Assembly: GCF_042242105.1 (NCBI RefSeq)
Contig: NC_092029.1
Span: 19,392,885-19,456,884 of the forward strand
Direction of reading: 5' to 3'
DNA length: 64,000 bases
Source: Pempheris klunzingeri
Lineage: Eukaryota > Chordata > Actinopteri > Acropomatiformes > Pempheridae
The position numbers and the translations under genes were made by a program. Every line of letters begins with the position of its first letter. Positions within the stretch are counted from its first letter, which is position 1. Positions 37,501 through 49,500 of this stretch are shown piece by piece. The notes below the pieces were generated by a model. It was not told the origin of the DNA. It ran no database searches and saw only the letters and a program-made list of their open reading frames with translations.

Positions 37501-40500
37501 AAACCTGGAAAAGTCCTAGTTTTCCAGGCCTGGAAGTCATGGAATTTTGTTCATTGTTACAGTAATCTTCCATGGATTAGATTATATATAGATTTTTTTT
37601 AATTGCCTCAGTGTAATGTGATGCATTGACTCTGAATCAATTTCAGAAATAGTAACTACAGTGGACAAACGGGACACATATTTAGATTAGATATCAGTGC
37701 CTTGCGTATTTTTATATTTTTCATGGAAAATTCACATTTTTTTCATTCACTAAGCTCCATTTAATGTGACTCTAATTCAATACCAAAATATATCGCTATA
37801 TGGCCCACATAGGACACACCTCTTCTTATTCTTATTCTTTATTTCAATAGCGTCCATGTAATGTGACAGTTACTAGCTCTAAAATCCAATATAAAGATGT
37901 GTGCCCTAGATTACATGGACATTTTATTATGCTTCTTTGTAAAGTCATGGAAATGTATTGAGATTTTGTCTATGAAAACGTGTGGGAGCCGAGTAATTGG
38001 ATCTCTGTTCTTTCCTGACAGATTCAGAGACTGACTGAGGAGCTTGAGAGTGTTAAAGCAGAGAGAGACCGCCTGTTCTCTGAAAGGACCGCTGATGCTC
38101 AGACTCACAGTGAGGAGATGGGGAAGCTGTCGAGCAGAGTGACTTCTCTCAGTGAGGAGAGAGATCAGCTGCAAGGATTGCTGGAGGGACTGAGACAGGA
38201 GAAGCTGCAACTTAGAGCAGAGCTGGAGGAGAGGATGGAAAGACTACAAACTGAGGTTTGTGACGAGTCGTGCTGCCCTCCTCTTCCTTCAAATTAGTTC
38301 TGGAGCTTTAAAACAAGGCAAGGGTGTTCAAGGTTCGCACCCTGCCATCCCATGTGTGTAGGGGGCAGGTCTAACTGGTATGACCCAATCTTGGTCATAA
38401 TCCTTTAAGGGAAAAACATGCAAATAGAATATAAATGAATAATCAGATGGAGTTTAAACAGTTTGTCAATTTCCTTTTTGAGCGTTACTTATTTTGTGGA
38501 CTTCCACCATTGACTGACAAAAATGAACATTTTGTTTTAAGTCTTCTGCAACACAAGAGCTTCTGAAGTCAGTCCAGGAGGAGCTGCATGAACAGAAGCA
38601 GACGAACTGTGATCTGGAGAAACGCAGTCAGGAGAGGGAATGCTCTTTAGATCAACAGGTTAGTGTCCATCTGACTTTGTTATAAATAGCAAGAGCTGCT
38701 TTTATGAAACACATATGTAACAGTCTCCCTCTTCACAGATGAGGACTGTAACTGAGAAACTGCAGAGCCTTGAAGAAGATAGAGACAGCCTGCTCTATGA
38801 GAAGGAAGCCAGCTGTCAAACCTCCAGGGAGGAGACTGAGAAGCTGCTGTGCAGAGTGACGTCTCTCAGTGAGGAGAGGGATCAGCTGCAGGAGACACTG
38901 GAGGAACTGACGCAGGAGAAGAAGCAGCTCAGAGCAGAGCTAGAGGACAGGATGGAAACACTGCAGACTGAGGTGTGTTTCAGATGGATTTACTTATATG
39001 AAATAATATTCATTGTAGGGCTGCACACCTTTGTCATAGACAGAATAACAGTTATAACAGGATATTTGGATTATAAACTAATGTAAAGACACAGCTGGAG
39101 TTAAAGAGACACCTGAATGCACCCTGCAGATAAGGACTCTAACTGAGAAACTGCAGAGCCTTGAAGCAGAGAGAGATGGCCTGCTCTCTGAGAAGGAAGC
39201 AAACTGTCAGATCTCCACAGAGGAGATGGAGAAGCTGCTGCGCAGAGTGACGTCTCTCAGTGAGGAGAGGGATCAGCTGCAGGAGACACTGGAGGGACTG
39301 AGACAGGAGAAGAAGCAGCTCGCAGCAGAGCTGGAGGACAGGATGGAGATGGTATATTTTTGCAATTCTAAAGTCAATGGGAATCCAAGAACCTAGACAA
39401 GCATTATCGCGGTCTGCTTCAAAGCACTTTAATGTTGTCAGGTTATTTACCTTTTTTTTCTAACTACAGATCTCGGTCACTCAGCAGAAGATGAGCGAGC
39501 AAGAACTCCTGAACATGCAGCAGCAGACTGAGAGAGAAGAGCGAGACACCAAGCTGCAACAAGAAGTAAGTCCTCAATAGTTAAATATAGTTAAAGGAAT
39601 AGTTCAAACGTGTTGCTTAATGGGCATATTTACTGTCTTGCCATGAGTTAGGTGAGGTGACTGATGCCATTGTCGTGTCTGCCTGGTAAATATAAACCAC
39701 AGACTGAGATTATCTTAGCTTGGCATGATGACTGGGAATTTATATCCCTTTTGTTTAACCTACATACACTACCAAGGTGGCCTAACCTAAGAATGACACA
39801 TTGTAGTCTTAAGGGAGGTTTAGATGCCAGACGACTTGCTGGCTAGCAACCTCCTGGAATCTCCACTGGTGGATGACCACAAGACCCCAGGAAGTTGCTA
39901 CGCCTGTAGTTGCAGTTACTGGAGAATAATGCAGTTTTAAAAACTGAATTTACATCCATACATTCACTGACAAACTGTTTAGATAAAATACATTACACAA
40001 TTCAAGGAGAGATCATAATCGAGATGAGAGCGAGAGGCTTCAGAGATGATGGATTATCTCCAACAAGGCCCCCTCTTCACACATTCAGAAGCCATCCAGT
40101 GGTGCTTCTGTTTGATTGTCTCCATGCTTAAGATTTCTATCAGCTGTGATCCTGCTCTGAAAGACCTGGTACTGTCTCTTGCTGTCAGGCGCAGCAGCTC
40201 AAGGAGGAGCTTCAAATGCACAGAGAGCGACAAATTCATGCTGAAGCAGGTGAACAGGTTCGTTAACTGTTCTACTTCAGCTATTTGTTTTTTTTATTGG
40301 TCTTTTTGCATCAGTTTATCATCTAAATTTAATCAGGTAGTCTCACTGAGCTCACCTCAGAGACCTTTATTAGTTTTAATTCATCCCATGGCATGAGACT
40401 TTTAAGCTTTAATGTAATTTATTCCATTTCTAAGGTGCAAAGAACTAGAAGGTAGCTCATAAGCGTGATATAGCATGGGTTAGAGAAGAGCCACGTGTAT

Positions 40501-43500
40501 AAAATCTGATATCAGCATGAAAATGGATAGTATTATTTTCATGTTTTTCTTCCTCCTCTCCATTCAGTTGCTCAGTGAAGCAAACACAACCATTGCAGAG
40601 CTCAGAGAGCAGCTGAGCAAGTTGGATGAGAGCAGCAGTGGAGACAAGGAGGCCGCATCATCACGGCTGCAAGACTCAACCGGGCAGCTTCAGGTAAGTT
40701 CAATGAACTTTTATTAACCAGCAAAGCAAAGACATTTTTACATAATAGTTTAATACAACTCTGACACCACTGATCTCATCATTGCAGGAGACCTTCAGAA
40801 GATTCCAGCATTTTGTAGACACTTGTTCCAAGTACAACTCAGCAGCCCTGGACAAAGCCCTAAAAGTGCAGGGCCCCCTAAAGCACTCTGATCTGACCTC
40901 TCTGCCAAAACCCACCATGAATGCATACAGTGCAGTCTGTCAGCTGGGACTGCAGACTGTTCAAAGTTTGGGGAACATTATGGTAAATAATGAAATTTCA
41001 AATGGGGGAAAAAAATATTAAGGGCTGACATTTTTTATAACTCCTGCTCTTTGCTTCCCCAGGAGCACCTACAGTCGCGAGCACAGGGCTACAGGATTCT
41101 GTTTGAGGAGTTGGTGAAGAAAGATTTGACCGTTTTTGAGGAGAGGCGTCTGCAGGATGTGCTGCTGTGCAGAATGGATGCTCCCAGCTACTCTGTCAAA
41201 GACACGGACTTCCACACGCTGTGGAAACACAGACTGACCGAGCTGCTGGACAAGAGACAGCTCTACCTGCAGGTGAGCTCTGCTGCTGTGGCATCTCAAA
41301 AAGGTTATTACAAGCCCCATTTGGGCAGGACTGATAATATAAGGGGAGGTGGGGAATTAAATATTGACTGCTCCATTGTAATTTAACACATTGTTCTGGA
41401 CAGCTTTGCAACCACTGTGAAATTACAGGATCTGGTCTGTAATGAACATGGAGATTCCACAGGACAAACCAAAAGACAAAGTCAAAAGACTTCCCACTAG
41501 TCGAGGAGGGAGAGGAATGAGGCAGAGATACTGCCGTCGAAAATCGAGAGTCGTGTTTGTGTCAATTCTGAACACAGACACACACATTGATATTGTTCAG
41601 AGTGACTTGTGCTTCCCGAGAATATCATTACCTCCGATTTCCATTGAGCATAAACAGAAACTTGCCTGAGAATCAGCATTTTAAGTTTTCAGTATCGAAG
41701 TGGTCCATGGGTATCAATGGGTACGCTGCAAACAGCAGCTGCAGAAGACTGTTAATATTGCCAATTTTCCATTCATCCATTGTCTATACCACTTATCCTT
41801 AAGGGTTGTGGGGCTGGAGCCAATCCCAGCTGACTTTGGGCGAGAAGTGGTTGGTGGTCATTCACAGGGTTAGCACGTAGAGACAGACAACCACTCACGG
41901 GCACACCTAGAGACACTAATTAACCTAACCTGCATGCCCATGGACTGTGGGAGGAAGCTGGAGTACCTGCAGACTCTAAACAGACAGGCTCCCATCAGTA
42001 CCAACTTTGGAAACAATAACAAACAAAAATATTTTTTGATAAGGAACCCTTCGCTTTGGATTTTGAAAAAAAAAAGCTTTAGAGCTGTCTGATGGACAGA
42101 CTGTAATGGATACTCTTTTCTAAATTACCTCAAACATATTTTAAGTATTTCCGTGCTGACATTTACTGTTGCTCACCAGCTGACATATACAACAGTACTA
42201 ATTCAACCCCCCCCATGCAAACTCCACACAGAAAGACCCCACGTTCAAACCTGGATTAGAATCTGGACACACGGTTTGGGCATTTAGCAACTCATCCAGA
42301 GCAGTTTCAAGTATAAAAATGAACAGAAGGCTTCAACAACGACACATAACTTAAGTTGTGTTTCTCACCCCTGTGACTTTGACCTGTGAAATGGTGTTTG
42401 TCCTATTCCTCATTATATTTCCATTTCCCCAACATTCCTGGACTGACACTTCACAACGACTCTGTTGCTTTTGTAGAAAATGGTCGGCATTCTGGAGAAG
42501 CTCTACGCAAACATGGCTTCTTACCCCAGTGAGCTGTCAGCTGAGATCAGCGAGCGGGAGAGATTCAAGGAGCAGCTGCAGGCCATGGTCACCAACCTGC
42601 CAATCAGCTTCAGCACAATGGACAGCATCCTAAACTGTGAGCTGGAGCGCAGATCTGCGGTTGCACAAGGCAGGAAGAGGATTCTGCAGGTAGTGTTCAA
42701 CATTCACTTCCCTAATTGTTGTGTTTTTGGCCCCATTTGCCTTTTAGGACATAACAGAAAGTGTCGCTCATATCACAAAGTAAATGACTAAATGAATATA
42801 AGTGACTGTGAAGAATATGCTTAAAGCATGTGCTAGAGATGGAGACATTCATCCGTAATGAAGGCTGTATTACAGTAATGCTCGTCTCTCACGTCCTGCA
42901 GGCCATTATGGATGAACAGAATGGTCCGTGGGAAGAGCTGAAGCTGCTGGAGACTCAGGCTCATTCTCAACTCCGAGAGGAGAGAAGCAAGACCTCCACT
43001 CTGTTGCAGGCGCTGGAGGGAGCTCCTCTGAAAACGGAGCTTTCTCTGCTGAAGGACAACCAGCAACTTGTTCTCCAGCTCCAGCAAACTGAAGAAAAAG
43101 TCAAAGTATGTCTTCCAGATCTGTATCAGTTTGGTTTGAGTACTTCTTCACTCGTTTTTTGGCAGAAATATTCACCTCAAGTGTTTATTGCGCCTCCCAA
43201 AGTGCCCTCTCTCTGTTTGTGGTTGGCCAACATATATTCTTTTAACTACTACTTCCTAATGAAGTTATTTTCTGTAGGCCAATTAGTGGGTGTTTCCTCA
43301 TTGCCATGGCCACACACACTGACTATTCTGACTCAATCCCACACACACCATCCTGCTAATCTGCCCCAACGAATAGTCAAACAAATGCAAATGCTGTTTG
43401 AGTGTACGACTGAGAGCTATTACTGTTTGCAGATTATGACACGTTTTTATTTTTCAGGCTCTGTACACACAAATTGAGCAGCTGGAGGACGCTCAGATGA

Positions 43501-46500
43501 AAGCCAACAACCGGGTGTCCAACCATAAACAGGCTACTCAGCTCCTGCAGACAGAGCTGCAGGACAGCCGCGCACAAGTGGAGGAGATGGACGATACAAT
43601 CAAAACCCTCAAGAGTAAACTGCGAGAGTCCGAGGTTTGTCAATTTTAGGCCCATCATAACACACTTTTGAGGCTTATCATTGAGTTAATGTATCATAGT
43701 CTTACGCTGAAGCGGTTCAAATTTGCTTTGACTTCTTATATTTCTCTGTCTTCCTGGTGTAGATTAAGGCGCCACCCAGTGCCGTGGAGCTGGAAAAACT
43801 TCAGACAAAACTGTTCAAAATGGAGATGGAGTTGAATTCAACGTCTGATAAACACCAACAACAGTAAGCTCTTTGGATGCATTCTGACTCTTTGGTGTGT
43901 TTCCTCCTGTTTGACTTCAACCAATGGAACGTGACGTCAGGATTTCTGTGGTTGCCCTCCCTTCAGCCGTTTTCCCCACAAATATGTCAGATGGTGAAAG
44001 AGACTCATGTTAGAAATGTTTCAGTGGAGTAGCATTTGTATGAGCTGACCGGTCTCCCTTTATTCCTTCTCAGGATCCAGAGGATGACCACTGTCTTGAA
44101 TGAAAAGGAAGATTCACTCAGGAAGCTTAAAGAGGCCTTGAGAAAATCACAGCAGCAAGGAGAGGAATCCTGTAAGTCATCGGGTTCTTCTGAAAGTGCA
44201 GTAACACTGATCGGCTCAGCCCAGGAAGTCTCACGCAGGGACAAAGCCAAGTTTAGCTTACTAAATGATCATTTCTGTCCTCCATTTTCCACGAATAGAA
44301 CACAGTGCTGAACAGCATGGTTAATTTTAACATGTATTTGAGATGGCATGTTTTGTAGCCATACCACTCAAATCTCAAAACCTAAAGACGCCTTGAAGAT
44401 CAAAGGCACACGGACTATTTGCTGACGAGCCACAAAAATAAACCAAATGCTTTATTGAATTTTTTTTTTTTTTTTAAAGCAAGAAAACGCAATGAAAATT
44501 TCAGGAACTAATGGAAGTAAAGTATTTTATTACAATTTAGTCAAGGTCTTAACACAACTAAAACTATAGGGAAAGCTGGGCAGCATGGCGGCGCAGTTGT
44601 TGCCTCACAGCAAGAAGGTTCCTTGTTCAAATCTGCTGGTTTGCAGTTTGAACATGGAACCTTTCTGTGTGGAGTTTGCATGTTCTTCCCGTGATTGTTT
44701 GGGTTCTCTGGCTTCCTCCCACAGTCCAAAGACATGCAGGTCAGGTTAACTGAAACTTATTTGTGCACTGGAGCTAAACACTTAAACACTTAAGTTGACA
44801 CCTGCCGGGCTGTTTAACAAAGCTGCTGATAGTTGGTGACCTTCAGCTTGGTAACTGAATAACACTGATGTAGTCATGTTGAATTCAGTCCTTCAAGGGG
44901 AGGAGCTTCATGCCAGACTGACCAATCCCAGAGGTTTGATGATCAAGAGCAGCATTCTGCTGGAGAAAACCAAACTGGAGGAGGAAGTCAAACGGCTTCA
45001 GCTGAGAATCACTCAGCTGGAAAGGTAATCTGCACCAGTGTGAGATCCGGATTGTTACAGTTGCTGTAATTCACTGCATCTCCTCGTCCTGCTCTGACAC
45101 CTGTCCTTCTGTCACATCAGCCTAGTGAGCAGTCAGCACGCAGAGATGGGCAAGTGGAAGAGCAGAGCCATCAAGCTGAAGGTGAAGAGCAAGGCCGAGG
45201 TGGACAAGCCCTCACCACCCTGCACCCCCACCAAGAGGGGGCTGCCCATGACCTCCGAGTCCTCCACTTTCTTCAGCTCGCCCAAGAAGTTTGTGGTTAC
45301 TCCCAAAAAAGTCCTGGACTCTCCCAGGAAGATTTTGGAGTCTCCAAATGCGCCTCTGCTCGACTCCCCCAAAAGCAGATTCTTTGATGTGGACAGAGGT
45401 TCAGATCTGCTGACCAGAACACGTCCCAAGCAGTTTTTTGATAACTCCAGCCTCGGAACCATTCCAGGTAAGCTCCAGCTACCGTTCCCCTACCTGTGCT
45501 GTTGTTTGTCTGGTAGTCCTAATGTCTTAAAGACCTGAGCTCTTTGTTTTGCCAGAAGTTTCCAATGGTCCTGACACCCCAAATGCAGAGACGGGTAACT
45601 GTTCTACTGTCACTGTGTTTTGGGTTCACTAACAGAAGCACAAGGTGTTGGGACTTGACCACTCTTCCACTAAAACCTGAATTAGAACTGATGCTCACCT
45701 TCCTCAATTGATGAATTCACTTTTCTTTCTTCTTTTTTTCTAATTAAACCGAGCAAACATTCGCTGTAGGGTAGTAGACTGTGTGCAAACCATGTATTTC
45801 ATTTTAAAGTAGAGGAAAACAAGCAATATATAAGATCATTTACCACAATAAAAAAAGGAAATGTTAGGATTGATTAAAAAATAAATAAATAAATAAATAA
45901 AATAGTGAGCCAGAATATTTTCTTTCAGTCAAATACAACTCTACTCAATGTCCAGTAGGACCACAAATAAATGTAATGCAGTCTAATCCAACGGTCCTAC
46001 AGCAAAATCATCCCTCCATGAAGGTTCCAGCATTTAGTTTCTGTTGAAACTATTTTAGATGCTCCTTAAGATTACAAATGGACGGCGCTAAATACAAGTG
46101 TAAATGTCCCTGACGAGGACCTAACGGGAAAATACGTTATCGGTGCCACTATTTTCCTAACATTCTCTGTGACCCTCTAGCGGAGGTGAGGTAGGTGGCA
46201 ACGAAATCCGAGCACAAGAGGTCAATAGTAGACGCATGCTAGACACAGGTGTGAACGGTGATATGTGCCGGCTGTGTTTCTGTCCAGATCACTGAAAAGC
46301 AAAAACCTTTAGAGGTGTGCGTGGCCATCTTGGAGGATGTAGTTCGTGGTGCTGTTGAAGTAAACCACATGACGCAGAGGTGCTTCATTAACTTCATGTT
46401 ATCCCCCCCCCCCCGTCCAGCATGAACTCAGACATCCAGTCTTATTTTGTTGCAAATGCAAATTAGCAGTAATATGGCGCAACATGGAAATTAAAGCACA

Positions 46501-47242
46501 ATCATTTCATTTACTTTGAGCAATGACAATATTTTCTCCCTAAAATCTCTAAATATTTGTACTAAATAATCGTGATCAGAATATTTGTGATTATCATTTT
46601 GGCCATAATCACGCAGCCCTAATAGTCAACATGCAGAGATAATGTTCACTTATTTGCTACAGAAAGGTTTTGACCTATTTCAACATCGGAGTTGGAATCT
46701 CAGACTTTTACAATACAATGTAATGATTTTGATTTAATTAATCATTTTCATCAATGATGACCACTGTTGTGTTTAACTTTTTTTTTCTCAATTCGACCCA
46801 TTTCATCCTCTAGTGAAAGCAACCTTTATATTACAATAACTGCAGCCTTTGGTGTTCTTTTTTTAATAGCAATTTTTGGCAATACATACACATGGCTTTT
46901 GAACTGTCAATCAAATTTCAACTGTTTTTCTATATTGGGTATCATTAAAAAGCACCACTGTGGTGCTGGTTCACATTGATGGGCGACTGACACATTTACT
47001 GGCACATCAATAAGAGCAAATCACCCACACACTCACATTTGTAATGGAACTGGTTCGACACATTTCATGAACAATCACAGCCACTGAAAGCTGGAGACCA
47101 GTGGGATGCATTTCATTATGTTCCTGTCGGTGGAGTCCTGTTTCTAAAAGCCTCGTGTGTTGCAGATGCTGCTGTGGGAGCAGATGGGAAGGAGTGGTGG
47201 CCTCAGTCTCCTAAGCAAGAGGACATGTGTAAAACCCAGTAA
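23376..47242 (+). CDS. cenpe: Centromere-associated protein E (kinesin-7 motor)
   Basis: Fifty-five coding exons joined in consistent phase give 2549 aa; human CENP-E is 2701. The N-terminal kinesin motor has the P-loop GQTSSGKT (93-100), switch I NQRSSRSH (204-211) and switch II DLAGSE (245-250). A very long coiled coil follows, then a kinetochore-binding-like region, a Ser/Pro-rich tail and a C-terminal CKTQ. CENP-E is a plus-end-directed kinesin that tethers kinetochores to microtubules and moves chromosomes to the metaphase plate; the final Cys is a farnesylation site in mammals, and CKTQ here is identical to human. Exon coordinates are in the four sub-entries. The 5' start is the first ATG of the motor and matches the family N-terminus. 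Intron 12 has a GC donor. The orthology call is near certain; single exon ends in the coiled coil may be off by an alternative acceptor. Confidence 0.96.
28687..32057 (+). other. cenpe: cenpe exons 13-23: neck linker and proximal coiled coil
   Basis: Exons: 28687-28839, 28919-29066, 29166-29265, 29448-29778, 29877-29933, 30330-30497, 30628-30702, 30788-30856, 31201-31332, 31643-31820, 31903-32057, residues 372-893. Exon 14 starts with PKRRVTW, matching human RKRRVTW. Exon 16 holds an internal near-repeat ([32 protein letters not shown] and [16 protein letters not shown]), a short coiled-coil period of about 30 residues. The exon 22-23 junction encodes DGKVPK, also present in human. Confidence 0.88.
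32150..40693 (+). other. cenpe: cenpe exons 24-44: expanded coiled-coil cassettes
   Basis: Exons: 32150-32443, 32676-32822, 33015-33179, 33446-33616, 33755-33904, 34622-34810, 34934-35026, 35137-35220, 35349-35465, 35543-35659, 35753-35974, 36337-36417, 36684-36767, 37135-37296, 38022-38255, 38542-38658, 38739-38972, 39130-39351, 39470-39565, 40189-40257, 40568-40693, residues 894-1951. All begin and end in phase 0. Related sets recur. Type A ([13 protein letters not shown] to [16 protein letters not shown]) is exons 26, 27, 29, 34, 38, 40 and 41. Type B (MIENQEELR) is exons 28 and 37. Type C (117 nt each, QELHEQKQ-like) is exons 32, 33 and 39. An 84-nt type (QQLQEHLEE-like) is exons 31 and 36. 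This is a tandem-duplicated rod. Confidence 0.88.
37437..37499 (+). repeat. L2-type 3' tail remnant in cenpe intron 37
   Basis: The words CAATATTGGGCTATACAAAA and then four TTGAA-type pentamers match the terminus of the LINE in the smim8 intron, in the opposite orientation. Only the tail is kept. Confidence 0.75.
41764..42260 (-). repeat. Dispersed teleost repeat, family X copy 1 (cenpe intron 46)
   Basis: Read on -, the copy has the CATGCAAACTCCACACAG-type head (42213-42250 on +) and the tail words GGGATTGGCTCCAGC and CTTAAGGATAAGTGGTAT (41764-41840 on +), which are common in fish introns. The middle (about 41997-42212) does not match and may be an insertion. The superfamily is not assigned. 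Confidence 0.65.
44576..44760 (+). repeat. Dispersed teleost repeat, family X copy 2 (cenpe intron 51)
   Basis: It starts with GGCGGCGCAGTTGTTGCCTC, has a tRNA-like GTTCAAATC word, then GTGTGGAGTTTGCATGTTCT and CTTCCTCCCACAGTCCAAAG. It ends near ATGCAGGTCAGGTTAACTG. Confidence 0.75.
45878..45902 (+). repeat. (AAAT)n microsatellite in cenpe intron 54
   Basis: Five to six tetramer copies in an AT-rich part of the last intron. Confidence 0.85.
46500..46621 (-). repeat. hAT-type element end fragment in cenpe intron 54
   Basis: The sequence GGCCATAATCACGCAGCCCTAA at its right edge and AATAATCGTGATCAGAATAT inside match a widespread fish element that starts (on -) with a GGGCTGC word. Smaller pieces of the same word occur near 4855 and 14885. 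Confidence 0.5.
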
Positions 47243-47332
47243 AATGTCCCACATGTGCAATATTAATGTCTTTGTCTTTTAAGCGTCTCTGGCTTTTATT
47301 GTTACCTTTTGGTTCGTCATTTTACTTTGAAA

Positions 47333-47338
47333 AATAAA
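47333..47338 (+). terminator. Poly(A) signal of cenpe
   Basis: AATAAA 91 bases past the cenpe stop, in a T-rich context. Confidence 0.75.
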
Positions 47339-47704
47339 GCTTTTCTTGGTAACAGCTACTACAGTTGTCTTTCCATGTTTCCGTGAGCCAAATAGAAACT
47401 AGAAATGGAAATGTAAGAAATTCCTTGCTGTAACTTAGTTTCTGATACAACGACAAACATAAGTAACAGTGTGGCTGTATAGATTTACGTAACACTGTTC
47501 ATGCTGTTCATTTGAGTCTTTGAGTCTAATTATGAATTACGGTCGTGTTGCTGTATTGATTTATGCAGATGTATGGCACTACACATGATTCAACTACAGA
47601 ATATCATGTTGGTTTGTGGGATATCTTTTTCTTTATCAAATACACATGTGGTGGTTTCTCCAAGTTCAGTGCAAAGTACCACTTTTAATGACTACTGTGG
47701 TCTC

Positions 47705-48060
47705 AAAATGACTCAACCCCCTTCTTGACAACCATCTTTAGTACTTCGTAAAGTCTCCTTTTGCTGTTCTGACCTGCTGCAAACGTGATGCACAGTCAGA
47801 CACCAGGTTCTGACAGCGTTCCTGAGGAATCTTAGTACATTCCTCATGGGCAACAGCCTCCAGTTCTCTAATATTCTTGGGTTTGCATGCTGCAACCAGA
47901 GATTTTCTATTGGATTCAAGTCAGGTGACTCTGACAGCCACTCTAACATCCTCCAGGACCTTTTCTGTAGCCAGGTCTTGTTGGACTTTGAGGTATGCTT
48001 GATATCATTCTCATTGGAAAGTCCAGTGACGCCCAAGCTTCAGCTTCCTCACATTTTCTC
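47705..48060 (-). mobile_element. Tc1-like transposase relic
   Basis: Read on -, a broken frame includes [11 protein letters not shown], then [11 protein letters not shown], the block that carries the third catalytic acid of DD34E transposases, and ends with degraded C-terminal sequence. Only the 3' part of the transposase region is present, with frame breaks. No terminal inverted repeats were found. Confidence 0.75.
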
Positions 48061-48128
48061 CTAGGATTTCCTGATGCTTCATTTAATCCATCTGCAGGTT
48101 TCCAGTGCCAGAAGAAGCTAATGAGTGC

Positions 48129-48330
48129 TCTTACGAGCACGGTGGTGTAGCGGTTTGCACCGTTTCCTCACAGCATGAAGGTTTCAGGTGTGAATCTGCT
48201 GGCTGGCAGGTCTGGGTTTGAACTTTGAACCTTTCCGTGTGGAGTTTTGCATGTTCTACCCGTGCCTGTGTGGGTTTTCTGCGGGTACTACGGCTTCCTC
48301 AGGACAAGGCAAAAAGTCAGATTGAGTTAA
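48129..48330 (+). repeat. Dispersed teleost repeat, family X copy 3
   Basis: It has the same order of words as the copy in cenpe intron 51: CACGGTGGTGTAGCGGTT, CCTCACAGCATGAAGGTT, GTGTGGAGTTTTGCATGTTC and TTCCTCAGGACAAGG. More diverged. Confidence 0.7.
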
Positions 48331-48808
48331 ACCAGTTAACAAGACAACTTTAAAGCCCCCAAAGCTTCCAATTCAGAATTTACTGTAATGTGGGAATGCA
48401 TTTCATTGCACAACACAAGTGTACCTTAAAACTGGGAGCTCTTGACTTTGGAAACAGTGGTGGACAAGCAAAATCAATCTCACCACCAAGTCCTTCCTCA
48501 GAAGATGGAATTTTCATCACAAAATTGTAGATGTTCAAATTAACATTTTTCCAATCAGTGGACTTCACAACCATCTTGGCTTAAAAGTTGAGATTGAAAG
48601 TGAAATTGATGATTGTGAAATGGACAAATTTAAATGGCTGTAAGGAAATTCTGTTCAGATATTTTAATTGGTTACATAGATGTTAATATGTGAGCGCACA
48701 ACTTTGACACCAAAGCACCACTAACTTCACTCCTTTGGCACCTCATGTACCCTTGAAGTAGCTTCACCTCTCAGAAGCTACTAGGACCTTCATAGCTGTA
48801 AAGAAACG

Positions 48809-48910
48809 GCAGTTGACGTGCAGAGATCAGCACATGGAAGAGCAGAACCATCAAGCTGAAGGTGAAGAGCAAGCCTTCAGTACCCTGCACTCCCTGACCT
48901 CCACCGCTGA
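48809..48910 (+). pseudogene. Decayed copy of a cenpe 3' exon (exon 53-like)
   Basis: A stretch around 48835-48872 is nearly identical to cenpe exon 53 (about 45145-45192): GGAAGAGCAGA, then one mismatch, then CCATCAAGCTGAAGGTGAAG. After it come recognisable pieces (ACCCTGCA, CTGACCTCC) separated by deletions of about 15 and 20 bases. The matching frame stops at TGA 48895-48897. It lies 1.6 kb past the cenpe stop, outside the gene model, and is best read as a duplicated and degraded exon. Confidence 0.8.
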
Positions 48911-49187
48911 AATATCAAGTCAGGTATGATTTGCCATATCACAGTCTATCAGTGATCAAAAGTATCCCATCATTTGTACCTACTGACATTATATATAGCT
49001 ACTGATTTGATTCATACTATACTATACCCTCACAGAAGTGAATGCATGTTCTGCATTTTGAAGGGACAGTTTATCAAAAATGTTTTATCCTCTTCTGATG
49101 AAAGAGATCCAGGTGCATGCCGGGTCATTCTAATGCTTCACGTGGAGATTCTTGAATCCTTCATTGTGAATTCTTGAATTTTTTTGT

Positions 49188-49245
49188 GTCTTGAGATAAC
49201 ATTTGTTATGAATTGGTGCTACATAAATGAAGAAAGATTGATTGA
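49188..49245 (+). repeat. LINE-type 3' tail remnant
   Basis: TGAGATAACATTTGTTATGA, then TTGGTGCTACATAAATGAA and a run of GATTGATTGAT resemble the tail of teleost LINEs. Only the terminus is present. Confidence 0.5.
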
Positions 49246-49500
49246 TGCTGGTCCCAACTGTACTAGGAAAACTAACACAAATGCTACAATATTACAATAG
49301 GTATTGTAATCAAATAATCTTGTAACTAATTAAGCAATATTGGAAGTAATTGATACTCACACTCAAAACAAATAATAAATAGCTCACACAATATAACTTG
49401 CGTCGTGCCAGTCAGATTAGCACTTCCTGTTAAACTTTCCAAATTAATTTCGTGAGCCTTTAACTTCGAAAGGACAGTCTGGTTTCCTGTATTGATGCTA

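Larger units (their letters stand above)
40788..47242 (+). other. cenpe: cenpe exons 45-55: kinetochore-binding-like region, tail and CKTQ
   Basis: Exons: 40788-40982, 41063-41272, 42477-42689, 42902-43105, 43458-43634, 43763-43863, 44074-44171, 44889-45024, 45121-45467, 45556-45594, 47166-47242, residues 1952-2549. Exons 45-47 are not simple coiled coil and correspond in position to the human kinetochore-targeting region. Exon 53 is rich in SP/TP sites (CTPTKRG, SSPKK, VTPKK, DSPRK, ESPNAP), fitting the CDK/MPS1-regulated autoinhibitory tail, and ends with FFDNSSLG as in human YFDNSSLG. The last exon ends DMCKTQ-stop. Confidence 0.92.
47243..49500. other. Gap between cenpe and rad51
   Basis: A short cenpe 3' UTR, then repeats (Tc1-like relic, family X copy, LINE-type tail) and a decayed cenpe exon copy, each listed separately. 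No intact gene is seen. Confidence 0.7.
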
